From DASVBE01 sp963770375 (GTDB taxonomy: Bacteria > Actinomycetota > Actinomycetes > Streptosporangiales > Streptosporangiaceae), in contig CAVYPM010000017.1 in the NCBI GenBank assembly GCA_963770375.1, positions 186,001-250,000 of the forward strand: a stretch of DNA of 64,000 nt, read 5' to 3'. How positions within the stretch are numbered: the first letter of the stretch is position 1; each line of letters opens with the position of its first letter. This document shows, piece by piece, positions 35,675 to 44,923 of the stretch. The position numbers and the translations under genes were made by a program. The notes below the pieces were generated by a model. It saw only the letters and a program-made list of their open reading frames with translations, did not search any database and was not told where the DNA came from.

Positions 35675-36628
35675 TCAGCCCGGGCAGGCCAGGCGGGCGA
35701 GGTCGGCGGCGCCGACGAGCCCGGCTTCCGGTCCCAGTTCGGCCTGGCGGATCTCGGCGTGCGGCCGGTAGCGGCCGCCGACCAGGGCGTGGCTGAACGC
35801 CTCCCGGGCCGGGCCGAGCAGCAGGTCGCCGGCCTCGGACACGCCGCCACCGATGACGAAGCAGCCCGGGTCCAGGATCGCCGCCAGATCAGCCAGCCCC
35901 TGGCCGAGCCACAGACCCACGGTGGCGAAGCACTGCAGGGCGCCCGGATCACCCTCGCGGGCCGCCTGGGTGATGGCCGGGCCGCCGATCCCCTCGGGCG
36001 TGCCGCCGCCCAGCTGGATCAGCCTCGCCGCGCCGGACGCGGTCCGGCAGGCGAACTCGCGGGCCTCGGCGACCAGCGCGTTGCCGCTGGCGTACTGCTC
36101 CCAGCAGCCGCGGTTGCCGCAGCCGCACAGGCGGCCGTCCGGCACCACGCGGTAGTGGCCCGGCTCGCCGGCCATCCCCCAGCGGCCGCGCTGCAGCACT
36201 CCGCCGATGATGATGGCCCCGCCGATGCCGGTGCCCACGGTGATCAGCACGACGTCGTCGTGCCCGCGGGCGGCGCCGTACCGCAGCTCCGCCCACGCGC
36301 TGGCGTTGGCGTCGTTCTCCATGATCACCGGGATGCTGACGTGCTGGCGGACCTTGGCCAGCAGCGGCTCGCGGCGCCAGGCCAGGTTGGGCGCGAACTC
36401 GACCGAGTCCCGGGTGTGCGACACGAACCCGGCCGCGCCGATGCCGGCCGCGGTGGCCTGGTGGCGGCTGAGCAGCTCGCTGACCACGTCGGCGATGGCC
36501 TGCTCGGTCTGCGCCGGGCTGGCCGCCGGGGTCCGGCGCCGCAGCGATTCGATGATCTTGCCGCGCTCGTCTACCACCCCCGCGGCGACTTTGGTCCCGC
36601 CGACGTCAACCCCGATGGTCAGGGTCAT
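35675..36628 (-). CDS. glkA: ROK-family glucokinase
   Basis: Phosphorylates glucose; in Streptomyces GlkA also mediates carbon catabolite repression. The 317 residues carry the ATP motif IGVDVGGTKVAAGVVD, MENDANASAWAE with the catalytic Asp, and GTGIGGAIIIGG. The ROK zinc motif is CGCGNRGCWEQYASG preceded by GEPGHYRV. The C-terminal GGGVSEAGDLLLGP is typical. Length and motifs are complete. Confidence 0.94.
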   Translation of the reverse strand: MTLTIGVDVGGTKVAAGVVDERGKIIESLRRRTPAASPAQTEQAIADVVSELLSRHQATAAGIGAAGFVSHTRDSVEFAPNLAWRREPLLAKVRQHVSIPVIMENDANASAWAELRYGAARGHDDVVLITVGTGIGGAIIIGGVLQRGRWGMAGEPGHYRVVPDGRLCGCGNRGCWEQYASGNALVAEAREFACRTASGAARLIQLGGGTPEGIGGPAITQAAREGDPGALQCFATVGLWLGQGLADLAAILDPGCFVIGGGVSEAGDLLLGPAREAFSHALVGGRYRPHAEIRQAELGPEAGLVGAADLARLACPG

Positions 36629-36694
36629 CGACCGGCTCTCCCTGGCCGTCCCCGGCGGCCAGGTCCCACGCGTCCGGCTCGGCCGTGGCCGGCC

Positions 36695-37360
36695 TCACCG
36701 GGCCTCCAACCACCGGGCCTCCAACCACCGGGCCCCCAGCCACCGGGCCCCCACGCTCACCGGGCCCCCCGTCACCGGGCCCGCAGTCACCGGCTCCTCG
36801 CCCGCGCCGGCCGGCCGGCCGCCCGCGGCCACGGACTCGCTCGCCGCCGCGGCTGACCCTGCCGAAGGAGCCGGCTCCGGCTCCGCCGCCACGCCACCCC
36901 GGCCCGCCGCCGCTGGCCCGGCCTGCGCCGCCGGCCGGGCCAGCGGCGTCGCGGGCCTGGCCGGCGCCCCCGGCCCGGACGGCGCCGGAGACCCGGACGG
37001 CGTCTTCGGCGCGGACGGCGTGCGTACCACGGACAGCGCCGATTCGACCGCCGAGAACGCGTCCGACACCACCGAGGCGAACGCGTCACCGGCGCCGGTC
37101 AGGTGCCCGCCCACGCCCGGCCCGCTGCTGTCCCGGTACTTCCGCGCGGCCCGGCAGATCGGGCACCACTCGCACTCCGGCGGCTCGTCCGGCTCCTCCC
37201 TGGTCGCCTGCGACCACACGTCTTCCCCGGAGGGGCGGCCGAAGGTCTTGCGGAGGTTGCCGCGGACCTCGCGGCCAAGCCCCTTGGCGCCGGACTTCAT
37301 CAGCCAGCGCTGGAAGTCGCCAATCGGGTCGGGGCGCGGCGGCTGCGTCTGCTGGGTCAT
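36695..37360 (-). CDS. DUF5304-family protein
   Basis: A 221-residue actinobacterial protein of unknown function. The conserved N-terminal half has DPIGDFQRWLMKSGAKGLGR, a CEWCPICRAARKYR Cys pair and a helical AGDAFASVVSDAFSAVESAL. The C-terminal half is Ala/Pro/Gly-rich and disordered, ending in WLGARWLEARWLEAR from a 15-bp tandem repeat (about 36698-36760). Its ATG overlaps the preceding SRPBCC gene's stop (ATGA). Confidence 0.8.
   Translation of the reverse strand: MTQQTQPPRPDPIGDFQRWLMKSGAKGLGREVRGNLRKTFGRPSGEDVWSQATREEPDEPPECEWCPICRAARKYRDSSGPGVGGHLTGAGDAFASVVSDAFSAVESALSVVRTPSAPKTPSGSPAPSGPGAPARPATPLARPAAQAGPAAAGRGGVAAEPEPAPSAGSAAAASESVAAGGRPAGAGEEPVTAGPVTGGPVSVGARWLGARWLEARWLEAR
36698..36760. 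repeat. 15-bp tandem repeat at the DUF5304 gene end
   Basis: About four copies of CCGGGCCTCCAACCA, degenerating toward CCGGGCCCCCAGCCA, encode the repeated tail (A)RWLEA. Confidence 0.8.
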
Positions 37361-37812
37361 GACCGGCCCACTCCGTTCTCGGCCCGGGTTTTCAGGCCCT
37401 TGAGCGCGGTATCGATGATGGTTTTCTCGGCCCGGCGCTTGAGCATCCCGATGACCGGGATACGCAGGCCGATGGTCAGGTCGTAGGTAACGCCGGTGCT
37501 GACGCCCTGGTCGTCCAGTGCGTACCCGCCGGACAGCTCGGTAATGACCGAGCCCGGCTCGGACGGGTCCAGCGTCCAGCGGACGCTGGCGTCGCCGTCC
37601 CAGTCGTAGCGCAGCACGAACCGGTCCTTGATGATCCCGGCGTCCAGCGCGAACCGGACCCGGTCGGCCCGGTCGTTGCCGCCGCGGCTCAGGATCTCCG
37701 CGCTTCTCACCCCATCGGCCCACTGCGGGTAGGCCTCGAAGTCGGCGACCACGGCCATCACCGCGGCACGCGGCACCGAGATGCTGATCTTCGACGTGGT
37801 GCTGTCGGCCAT
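37357..37812 (-). CDS. SRPBCC (START-like) family protein
   Basis: A 151-residue helix-grip protein: KISISVPRAAVMAVVADFEAYPQWADGV opens it, SVRWTLDPSEPGSVITELSGGY and VTYDLTIGLRIPVIGMLKRRAEKTI complete it. Related to polyketide cyclase/dehydrase-type lipid-binding folds; ligand unknown. Coupled to the DUF5304 gene by a 4-bp overlap; both precede the glucokinase gene on the same strand. Confidence 0.88.
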   Translation of the reverse strand: MADSTTSKISISVPRAAVMAVVADFEAYPQWADGVRSAEILSRGGNDRADRVRFALDAGIIKDRFVLRYDWDGDASVRWTLDPSEPGSVITELSGGYALDDQGVSTGVTYDLTIGLRIPVIGMLKRRAEKTIIDTALKGLKTRAENGVGRS

Positions 37813-37874
37813 GCTCGGAGCGTACCGCCCGCGGCGCTCCTGGCGGGACGCCGCAGCGCCCGGGACCGGGCGGG

Positions 37875-38642
37875 CTACCAGCGGAGCACGAACGGCTGGC
37901 CGGTGGCGCGGAAGTGCCCGACGTTGATGCACTCGGTCCGGCCGATCCGGACCCGGCTGACCAGCGGCTGGTGAACGTGGCCGAACAGCGCGTAGCGCGG
38001 CTGGGTGACCCTGATCGCGTCCAGCAGCGCCGTGCTGCCCACCTCCATCCGCTCGGCCACCGTGTCGAACAGCAGCTCGGGCAGGTCCGGCGGGATGTGC
38101 GCGCACAGCACGTCTACCGGCCCGATCGCGGCCACCTTGGCCGCGTAGTCCTCCTCGTCCAGCTCGTGCGGGGTCCGGTAGGGCGAGCGGAGCCCGCCGC
38201 CGACGAACCCGAACGTCCAGCCGCCCAGCTCGATCCGCTGGCCGTCGAGCACCTGATGACCGGGCCGCAGGTGCGCGTCCCACATCCGGGGCAGGTCGAC
38301 ATTGCCGTAGGTGAGGTAAGACGGCTCCGGCATGGCCGCGAACAGCTCGGCGTACTGCCGGGCCGCGGCCGCCTCGATCCGCTGCGCCGGGTCGCCGTCC
38401 AGGCCCGCCCACAGCTGCCGGGAGAACGCCCGGGCCTCGTCGAACCGCATCGCGGTGCGCAGCCCGATCAGCTCCCGCGCCGCGGCCTCGCCGAACAGGT
38501 CGGGAAAGATGCCCGCGCCGGGGTCGGCGTAGTCCACGAACAGCAGCAGGTCGCCCAGGCAGATCAGGGCGTCCGCACCGTCGGCCGCGGCGGCCAGCGC
38601 GTCGGCGCGGCCGTGCACATCGCTCACCACGTGGACCCGCAT
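37875..38642 (-). CDS. Metallophosphoesterase
   Basis: A 255-residue calcineurin-like phosphoesterase with the dimetal motifs SDVHGRADAL, CLGDLLLFVDY, TYGNVD, CAHIPP and FGHVHQPL in order. Substrate unknown. The ATG at 38642 lies 6 bp after TACGCT (38649-38654), so the transcript is probably leaderless. The longer 5' frame is discarded as low complexity. Confidence 0.9.
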   Translation of the reverse strand: MRVHVVSDVHGRADALAAAADGADALICLGDLLLFVDYADPGAGIFPDLFGEAAARELIGLRTAMRFDEARAFSRQLWAGLDGDPAQRIEAAAARQYAELFAAMPEPSYLTYGNVDLPRMWDAHLRPGHQVLDGQRIELGGWTFGFVGGGLRSPYRTPHELDEEDYAAKVAAIGPVDVLCAHIPPDLPELLFDTVAERMEVGSTALLDAIRVTQPRYALFGHVHQPLVSRVRIGRTECINVGHFRATGQPFVLRW

Positions 38643-38648
38643 GCAGAC

Positions 38649-38654
38649 AGCGTA
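38649..38654 (-). promoter_or_regulatory. -10 element for leaderless phosphoesterase gene
   Basis: TACGCT on the minus strand, 6 bp before the ATG. Confidence 0.35.
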
Positions 38655-38849
38655 AGCGCCCGCCGCCGGCCGTTTCCTGGCCCGGCCGGCACCCGGTTTC
38701 CGGCCCTCCCCGGGCCCCGGTTCGCGGCCCGGCCCACGGGTTCCGGACGGAAAACCGCCTGCCGGTGAGAGGTATCGCCCCCGGGCGGGTACGGTCGGCA
38801 TGAACGCGTGCCCGGGACGAGCCGGCCGCGCCGCCGCCTGGGAGAGACC

Positions 38850-40664
38850 GTGGAGTCCTTCAGCGTCCCTGCGCTAGCCGAGATACCCGCCTCGGCCAGC
38901 CTCGCCGACATCGTGGTCACCCGGGCCGAGCGCCGGCCGGACGAGGTCATGCTGCGCCGCCGCACCGGGCCCGGGCAGTGGCAGGACGTGACCGCCGCGG
39001 CCTTCCGCGCCGAGGTCGAGGCGGTGGCCGCGGGCCTGGTGGCGGCCGGACTCGAGCCCGGCGACCGGGTCGGGCTGATGTCGGCGACCCGGTACGAGTG
39101 GACGGTGATCGACTACGCGATCTGGACCGCGGGCGGGGTCACCGTCCCGGTCTACGAGACGTCGTCCTCGGAGCAGATCGAGTGGTATCTCGGCGACTCC
39201 GGCGCCCGCGGGGTGTTCGCCGAGTCCGACGCCCACGCGGCCACGATCGGCGCTGCCGCGGACCGGCTGCCCGGCCTGGACCTCGGCATCTGGAAGTTCG
39301 ACGAGCTCAGCAAGCTGTCCGCGCAGGCCAGCAACAGCAACGACCCGGACGGCGCCGCCGCGGACCTGGCCAGCCGCCGGACCCTGCGCGGCGCGGCCGA
39401 CCTGGCCACGATCGTCTACACGTCGGGCACCACCGGCCGCCCCAAGGGCTGCGAGCTGACCCACGGCAACCTGCTGTCCGACGTCCGCAACGCGGTGGCC
39501 GGCCCGCTGGCCAGCGTGCTCTCCGAGCCCGGCGCGTCCACCCTGCTGTTCCTGCCGCTGGCGCACAGCTTCGCCCGGATCATCCAGATCGGCTGCCTGG
39601 AGTCCGGCGCGGTGCTCGGGCACTATGCCGACACCCGCACGCTGACCGCCGGGCTGGCCGAGTTCACGCCGACGTTCCTGCTGGCCGTGCCCCGCGTGTT
39701 CGAGAAGGTGTTCAGCACCGCACAGCAGCAGGCGGCCGCCTCGCCCGCCAAGGCGAGGATCTTCAAGGCCGCGGTGGACACCGCGGAGGCGTGGAGCCGC
39801 GCCGACGGCGACGCCGGCCACGGCCCCGGCCTGCGGCTCCGGCATGCGCTGTACGACCGGCTGGTCTACGCCAAGCTGCGGCAGGCCGTCGGCGGCCGGG
39901 TGCGCTACGCGGTGTCCGGCGGCGCGCCGCTCGGCGACCGGCTCGGGCATTTCTTCCGCGGCGTCGGGATCCCGGTGCTCGAGGGCTACGGGCTGACCGA
40001 GACGTCCGCGGCGGCGACCGTGAACCGGCCGGACCGGCAGCGGATCGGCACGGTCGGCCAGCCGCTGCCGGGCGTGTCCGTGCGGATCGCCGAGGACGGC
40101 GAGATCCTGCTGTCCGGCCCGGCCATCTTCCGCGGCTACTGGCGCAACCCCGAGGCCACCGCCGCGGACCTGGACCAGGACGGCTGGCTGCGCACCGGCG
40201 ACCTGGGCTCGCTGGACGAGGCCGGGTTCCTGTCGGTGACCGGGCGGAAGAAGGAGCTGATCGTCACGGCCGGCGGCAAGAACGTGGCCCCGGCCGTGCT
40301 CGAGGACCGGATCCGCGCCCACCCGCTGGTCAGCCAGGCCATGGTGGTCGGCGACCAGAAGCCGTACATCGCCTGCCTGATCACCCTGGACGACGAGGCG
40401 TTCACGAAGTGGAAGGACCAGAACGGCAAGCCGGCCGGAGCCAGCCCCGCGGATCTGGCCGACGACCCGGACCTGATCGCGGAACTGCAGGCCGCGGTGG
40501 ACGACGCCAACCTGGCGGTCTCCCGGGCCGAGTCGATCCGCCGGTTCACCGTGCTGGCGGCCGACTTCACCGAGGCGTCCGGCCACATCACCCCGTCACT
40601 GAAGGTCCGGCGGGCGCAGGTGGCCAAGGACTTCGCCGACGAGATCGAGTCCCTCTACTCGTGA
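38850..40664 (+). CDS. fadD: Long-chain fatty acid-CoA ligase (AMP-forming)
   Basis: Activates fatty acids to acyl-CoA through an acyl-adenylate. The 604-residue ANL enzyme has the P-loop-like IVYTSGTTGRPKGCELTHGN (about 186-205), adenine-binding GYGLTETSAA (about 383), WLRTGDLGSLDEAGFLSVTGR and the C-terminal catalytic Lys in HITPSLKVRR. VESFSVPALAEIP is the expected N-terminus, so GTG 38850 is preferred; a GTG at 38808 adds 14 residues. Divergent from the phosphoesterase gene. Confidence 0.93.
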   Translation: MESFSVPALAEIPASASLADIVVTRAERRPDEVMLRRRTGPGQWQDVTAAAFRAEVEAVAAGLVAAGLEPGDRVGLMSATRYEWTVIDYAIWTAGGVTVPVYETSSSEQIEWYLGDSGARGVFAESDAHAATIGAAADRLPGLDLGIWKFDELSKLSAQASNSNDPDGAAADLASRRTLRGAADLATIVYTSGTTGRPKGCELTHGNLLSDVRNAVAGPLASVLSEPGASTLLFLPLAHSFARIIQIGCLESGAVLGHYADTRTLTAGLAEFTPTFLLAVPRVFEKVFSTAQQQAAASPAKARIFKAAVDTAEAWSRADGDAGHGPGLRLRHALYDRLVYAKLRQAVGGRVRYAVSGGAPLGDRLGHFFRGVGIPVLEGYGLTETSAAATVNRPDRQRIGTVGQPLPGVSVRIAEDGEILLSGPAIFRGYWRNPEATAADLDQDGWLRTGDLGSLDEAGFLSVTGRKKELIVTAGGKNVAPAVLEDRIRAHPLVSQAMVVGDQKPYIACLITLDDEAFTKWKDQNGKPAGASPADLADDPDLIAELQAAVDDANLAVSRAESIRRFTVLAADFTEASGHITPSLKVRRAQVAKDFADEIESLYS

Positions 40665-40718
40665 TCGCGGCGGGTTCATAGCAGGGGGCTGGGGTCCAGT
40701 TCCGAAGCCGCTGACGCC

Positions 40719-40731
40719 ATATCGCCGATAT
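40719..40731. promoter_or_regulatory. Palindrome upstream of the lipoprotein gene
   Basis: ATATCG-C-CGATAT is a perfect 13-bp palindrome 57 bp before the lipoprotein start, a candidate operator. It stands out in a GC-rich context. Confidence 0.3.
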
Positions 40732-40788
40732 ATCGTCTGCGCAACGAACTGGCCACGAAAACACACAGCTAGCTCCGTTGCGCCGACC

Positions 40789-41307
40789 ATGGTGAACATG
40801 GGACGGATGCGCGCAGTCGCAGTCGCAGTCGCCGTGAGCAGCTGCGTCCTCGTCGCGGCCTGCTCGTCGGCCCAGCACCCGGCGGCTCCCGCACCGGTCC
40901 CGGTGACGTCGCCGGGCAGCAGCGACGCGGTCCCGCAGTACCTCACTGCGGTCAATGCGCTCTGTGATGGGCTAGCGCAGAAGATCACCGCGCTGAACGG
41001 CGGCAAGTTCGACATCCCGCTGAAGGACTTCCTCGCCCAGCTCCCCCGGCACAGCAAGCTGCGCGACGATTTCGATCGCCAGCTCGCCGCGATCGCCGTG
41101 CCCCCGGCGGCGGCCGCCAAGGCGCGGGCGCTGGCCGCCTACATCGCCTTCGCCAACAGACTCGACGCGGCGCGACTGCGGGCCGCGCGGCACGGTGCTG
41201 CCGCGTACCGGCGCGAGATCGACGCCGAGAAGAAGTCCGCGGCAAGCGACCCGTCCATCGCCGGCCTGGGCGCCGCCGGATTCAGCGAATCGTGCACCGC
41301 GCGCTGA
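40789..41307 (+). CDS. Putative lipoprotein of unknown function
   Basis: A 172-residue exported protein. A short basic N-terminus (MGRMR), a hydrophobic stretch AVAVAVAVSSCVLVAAC and the lipobox VAAC predict lipid attachment at Cys25. The mature part is helical and Ala-rich with a possible disulphide pair (ALCDGLAQ near residue 58; ESCTAR at the end). Any of the ATGs at 40789, 40798 or 40807 could start it. No family recognised. Confidence 0.75.
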   Translation: MVNMGRMRAVAVAVAVSSCVLVAACSSAQHPAAPAPVPVTSPGSSDAVPQYLTAVNALCDGLAQKITALNGGKFDIPLKDFLAQLPRHSKLRDDFDRQLAAIAVPPAAAAKARALAAYIAFANRLDAARLRAARHGAAAYRREIDAEKKSAASDPSIAGLGAAGFSESCTAR

Positions 41308-41357
41308 TTCGCACGGGCGTCGCGGAGAACATGCGAAGCGGCTGAACGTAGTTAGGG

Positions 41358-42500
41358 TCAGCCCGCCAGGATGTGCTCCAGGCGGGCGGCGACGAGGTCC
41401 CAGCGCCACTCGCGGTGGACCCAGGCTTGCCCTTTTTCGCCCATGGCCGCGGCGGCGGCGGGGTCGGCGAGCAGCGCGGTCAGGCGGCTGACGAGGGCGT
41501 CGAGGTCGCGGCCTGGCACCACGTAGCCGGACTCCCCCGGCTCGATCGCGTCCGGGGCGCCGCCGGAGTCGCCGCCGATCACCGGCAGGCCGGCCGCGGA
41601 CGCTTCCAGGTAGACGATGCCCAGGCCCTCGACGTCGAGGCCGCCCCGGCGGGTCCGGCACGGCATCGCGAAGATGTCGGCGGCCGCGTAGTAGCCAGGG
41701 AGATCGGCTTCGGGGACCGGGCCGGTGAACCGGACCGAGCCGGTCACGCCCAGGTGCCCGGCCAGGCGGCCGAGGTCCTTCCGGTACGGGCCGTCGCCCA
41801 CGATGAGGAGCACCGGCTCCTGGCCGCCCGCCGCGGCGCGCGCGGCCAGGACGCGGGGCCAGGCGCGGATCAGCGTGTCCTGCCCCTTGCGCGGGACCAG
41901 GCGGGAGACGCACAGCACCACCGGGCGGCCGGCCAGGCCGAGCCGGGCGCGCACCGCCTCTCCCCCCGGGCCGGTCCGGAACACCGTGGTGTCCACCCCG
42001 GGCGCGAGCCGCACCAGGCGCGCCGCGGCCTGCGGGGTCAGCGCCCGGGCCAGCCGCACGCGGAAGTACTCACCCAGGTAGGTCAGCGCGTCGGTGTGCT
42101 CGCCGATCCGGCGCAGCAGCGACCGGGCGCCGGGCAGCGCGGCCCAGCCGGCCTCGTGGCCGTGCGTGATCCCGACGATCCGGCGGGCCCCGGCGGCACG
42201 CAGCCCCGGGGCGAGCAGGCCCAGCGGCGCCGCCGCGCCGAAGAGCACCGTGTCGCAGCCGTGCCCGGCCAGCAGCGCCGCGGCCCGCCGGGCCACCGGC
42301 CGGACCGGCAGCATCAGCGATCCCGGGTGCCTGATCACCGGGAACGGCTGCTGCGCGTCGAACGCGGCCGCGCCCTCCCAGGCGGGTGCGTACACCACGA
42401 CGCCGTCCGCGGGCAGCCGGACGGCCAGCGCGTGAACGAACGACTGGATGCCGCCGCGGCGGGGCGGGAAGTCGTTGGTGACGATCAGGACCTTGGGCAT
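41358..42500 (-). CDS. GT4 glycosyltransferase, PimB-like mannosyltransferase
   Basis: A 380-residue GT-B enzyme resembling PimB', which adds the second mannose to phosphatidylinositol mannoside from GDP-mannose. N-terminal VLIVTNDFPPRRGGIQSFVHAL and GITHGHEAGWAALPG are typical. The donor site has VSRLVPRKGQDTLI, and the EX7E segment is VEGLGIVYLEASAAGLPVI. Acceptor identity is inferred from close resemblance to the actinobacterial PimB group. It lies downstream of the NlpC/P60 gene on the same strand. Confidence 0.88.
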   Translation of the reverse strand: MPKVLIVTNDFPPRRGGIQSFVHALAVRLPADGVVVYAPAWEGAAAFDAQQPFPVIRHPGSLMLPVRPVARRAAALLAGHGCDTVLFGAAAPLGLLAPGLRAAGARRIVGITHGHEAGWAALPGARSLLRRIGEHTDALTYLGEYFRVRLARALTPQAAARLVRLAPGVDTTVFRTGPGGEAVRARLGLAGRPVVLCVSRLVPRKGQDTLIRAWPRVLAARAAAGGQEPVLLIVGDGPYRKDLGRLAGHLGVTGSVRFTGPVPEADLPGYYAAADIFAMPCRTRRGGLDVEGLGIVYLEASAAGLPVIGGDSGGAPDAIEPGESGYVVPGRDLDALVSRLTALLADPAAAAAMGEKGQAWVHREWRWDLVAARLEHILAG

Positions 42501-42553
42501 GCTGCTCCGGTTGCCGGCAAGTCTGGCGCCCGGCGGGCGCCACGCTCAGGCCG

Positions 42554-43585
42554 TCAGGGCCGGACCACGCCGTCCAGGGTCGAGGCGTACCAGCCGGACA
42601 GTGCGACCTTCTGCACGTCCAGGCCGGTGTGCGGGGCGTCGATCATCATGCCGCCGCCGACGTAGATGCCGACGTGCCCGGCGCCGTTGAAGACCAGGAT
42701 ATCGCCGGGCTGCATGTCCGACGTGGGCACGTGCGGCAGGCCCGCCCACTGCTCCTGGCTGGTCCGCGGGATGCTGATGCCGACCGAGGCCCACGCCGCG
42801 CTGGTCAGCCCGGAGCAGTCGTAGGAGTTCGGGCCCGAGGCGCCGAACACGTACGGCTTGCCGATCTGCGCGTAGACGAAAGCGACGACCTTCTCGGCCT
42901 GGGTGTTCGTGGGGCCCTTGTAGACGGGGGGAGGTGTACCGCCCCCGCCGCCGTTGCCGCCGCCGGGGCCGATCGGGGCCTGCTGCACCGGGGTGAGCTG
43001 CGCCAGCAGCTTCTTCTGCTGGTCGATGGTCTTGACCAGCACCGTGCGCTGGCCGTTCAGCCGGGCCTGCAGCGTGATGATCGCGGCCTTGGCGTTCTTG
43101 GCCGCCTGCTGTGCGCTCTCCAGCTGCTGGGCGGCCGTGATGAACTCGGTCATCTGCGCCGAGTTCGCCGAGGAGAGCTCCATCAGGATCGAGCCCTGGT
43201 CCAGCACGGACTGCGGGTCGTCGGAGGTGAGCAGGGCGGCGATGGAGGTGAGCTGGCCGCCCTCGTAGGCCTGCGCGGCGATCCTGGCGACCTGCTTGCG
43301 CATCGCCTCGAACTTGGCCTGGTAGCGCGCCGTCTCCTGGTTGACCAGCTTGAGCCGCTGGTTGGCCTGCGACAGGTCCTGCTTCATCTGGTCGTAGCGC
43401 TGGTCGAGAACCTGCTCCTGGTTGGTGAGCTTCTGGAGCTTGGCCTGGACCTCGCTGAGCGTCGGCTTGGGGGCCGCGCCGGCGGTTGGGCCAACCGTGA
43501 TGATCAGGCCGCCGGCCAGGAGGCCGGCCGATACAGCCGTCGCTGACCGTTTCAGGCCAGTGCTCATCGCGGGTCGTGCAGCCAC
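42554..43585 (-). CDS. Secreted NlpC/P60 peptidoglycan endopeptidase
   Basis: A 343-residue cell-wall hydrolase. The signal peptide (LKRSATAVSAGLLAGGLIITVGPTAGAA) is followed by a long coiled coil (about 45-205; QKLTNQEQVLDQRYDQMKQD), a Gly/Pro hinge and the C-terminal NlpC/P60 domain. Catalytic Cys is in YDCSGLTSAAW, His in GHVGIYVGGG and the third polar residue in DAPHTG. GTG 43585 is chosen for its spacing from AAGGAG; GTG 43594 and ATG 43567 are alternatives. Expression is probably controlled by the ydaO riboswitch just upstream. Confidence 0.92.
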   Translation of the reverse strand: MAARPAMSTGLKRSATAVSAGLLAGGLIITVGPTAGAAPKPTLSEVQAKLQKLTNQEQVLDQRYDQMKQDLSQANQRLKLVNQETARYQAKFEAMRKQVARIAAQAYEGGQLTSIAALLTSDDPQSVLDQGSILMELSSANSAQMTEFITAAQQLESAQQAAKNAKAAIITLQARLNGQRTVLVKTIDQQKKLLAQLTPVQQAPIGPGGGNGGGGGTPPPVYKGPTNTQAEKVVAFVYAQIGKPYVFGASGPNSYDCSGLTSAAWASVGISIPRTSQEQWAGLPHVPTSDMQPGDILVFNGAGHVGIYVGGGMMIDAPHTGLDVQKVALSGWYASTLDGVVRP

Positions 43586-43607
43586 GGGCGACACGCTCCT
43601 TCTCCCA

Positions 43608-43782
43608 CTGACCGCCTACCGGGTGAGCTGACGGGTTCGGGCTGTGGAAGGCGCCCTACGGCCAGGCCGGTCTGCACCTAGCCGATTCACCCCTGGTGAC
43701 GCCGGGCGCTGGGCCTGGCGATTCACCGGTGGTTCCCCGGCTCACCTGCTGGCAGCTTCGCCAGCACGGAAACTCGGCGGCG
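43608..43782 (-). ncRNA. Cyclic di-AMP riboswitch (ydaO/yuaA type)
   Basis: On the minus strand the leader of the NlpC/P60 gene contains the ydaO hallmarks in order: GAGCCGGGGAACC, CGGTGAATCGC, GGGTGAATCGGC, GTAGGGC and the 3' block CCCGAACCCGTCAGCTC followed by ACCCGGTAGGCGGTC. In actinobacteria this class controls cell-wall hydrolase genes and turns them off when cyclic di-AMP is bound. The borders are approximate. Confidence 0.92.
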
Positions 43783-43894
43783 GCCGGTCGCCGTCACCTG
43801 CCTGGCGACTGTTAGCGGACCGGCTCGGGGCCTGACACTAGCGAAGATCAGGCAGTGGATTCAGGCACTTCGCTAACTCTTGGCCATCTTCTTG

Positions 43895-43915
43895 ACCCGG
43901 CCCATCAGGCCGGGT
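43895..43915 (-). other. Small hairpin upstream of the ydaO leader
   Basis: ACCCGGCC-CATCA-GGCCGGGT, an 8-bp perfect stem, in the otherwise featureless stretch between the riboswitch and the exonuclease gene. Role unknown. Confidence 0.35.
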
Positions 43916-44066
43916 AACGGAATCGTGATTGTTTGCTACGGCGGATTTCACCCCGCGTGTCGGTGCCCTTCCCGGCCGTACTGTCAGCACCGGGCCCTAA
44001 CGTGACATACGTGATACCCGACATCGGCGCCCTTCCCTGGCAGCACAGTCCTTGGCAGCACGGGCC

Positions 44067-44837
44067 GTGGCTGCTGAGCTGATCTGGCCGGCCGCGGAGC
44101 CCATCCGTCCAGCTCCGGCGGTCCCGGCGCCCGGGAGGCCGGCCGACCCGCCGTCTCCCGGGGCGGCGCCGCCGGAGACCGCGGAGCGCCCGCCGGCGCC
44201 GATCATCACGCCGGGCGCGCCGGCCGGGCTGATCGACGCGCTGGAGTTCACCGTCGTCGACGTGGAGACCACCGGCTGGCAGCCGGGCGAGGCGCACATC
44301 ACCGACATCGGGGCGGTCCGGGTCCGCCACGGCCGGGTGCTCGCGCACTTCTCTGCCCTGGTCAACCCCGGTACGGAGATCCCGGCCGAGATCAGCGCGC
44401 TGACCGGGATCACCGACGCGATGGCCCGGCGCGCCCCGGCGATCGGCGCGGTCATGCCCCGGTTCCTCGACTTCGCGGCGGGCAGCATCCTGGCCGCCCA
44501 TAACGCCGCGTTCGACATCGGGTTCCTGCAGGCCGGCGCCGCGGCGTGCGGTCTGGCCTGGCCGGACTTCGCGGTGCTGGACACCGTCCCGCTGGCCCGC
44601 CTGGTGCTCGGCGAGGACGAGGTCACCGACCGGAAGCTGGGCACGCTGGCCGCGTTCTTCCGGGCCCGCACCCTGCCCTGCCACCGGGCCCTGCCGGACG
44701 CGCTGGCTACCGTGGAGGTGCTGCACGGCCTGCTCGGGCGGCTTGCCCTGGCCGGCGTGCGGACGCTGGCCGAACTCGGCGAGCCCAGTGGCCAGCACAG
44801 CGGCGAGCACAGCACTGGCGAGCACGGGGAGGCCTAG
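44067..44837 (+). CDS. DEDDh 3'-5' exonuclease (DnaQ/epsilon-like)
   Basis: A 256-residue exonuclease of the DNA polymerase III epsilon type. A Pro/Ala-rich N-terminus of about 55 residues precedes the domain with ExoI VVDVETTGWQPGEA, ExoII AAHNAAFDIGFL and ExoIII HRALPDALATVEVL. All DEDDh residues are present. Probably a repair or RNA/DNA-processing paralogue rather than the replicative proofreader. GTG 44067 is chosen; TTG 44052 is possible. Confidence 0.88.
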   Translation: MAAELIWPAAEPIRPAPAVPAPGRPADPPSPGAAPPETAERPPAPIITPGAPAGLIDALEFTVVDVETTGWQPGEAHITDIGAVRVRHGRVLAHFSALVNPGTEIPAEISALTGITDAMARRAPAIGAVMPRFLDFAAGSILAAHNAAFDIGFLQAGAAACGLAWPDFAVLDTVPLARLVLGEDEVTDRKLGTLAAFFRARTLPCHRALPDALATVEVLHGLLGRLALAGVRTLAELGEPSGQHSGEHSTGEHGEA

Positions 44838-44923
44838 GCCGGGGCGCAGCGGTACGCTGGCGGCGGCCCGTGCCGGAGGCACGGGCCGCCCGGAGGGGCC
44901 CGCCCGGAACGGAGGAAGCGCGC

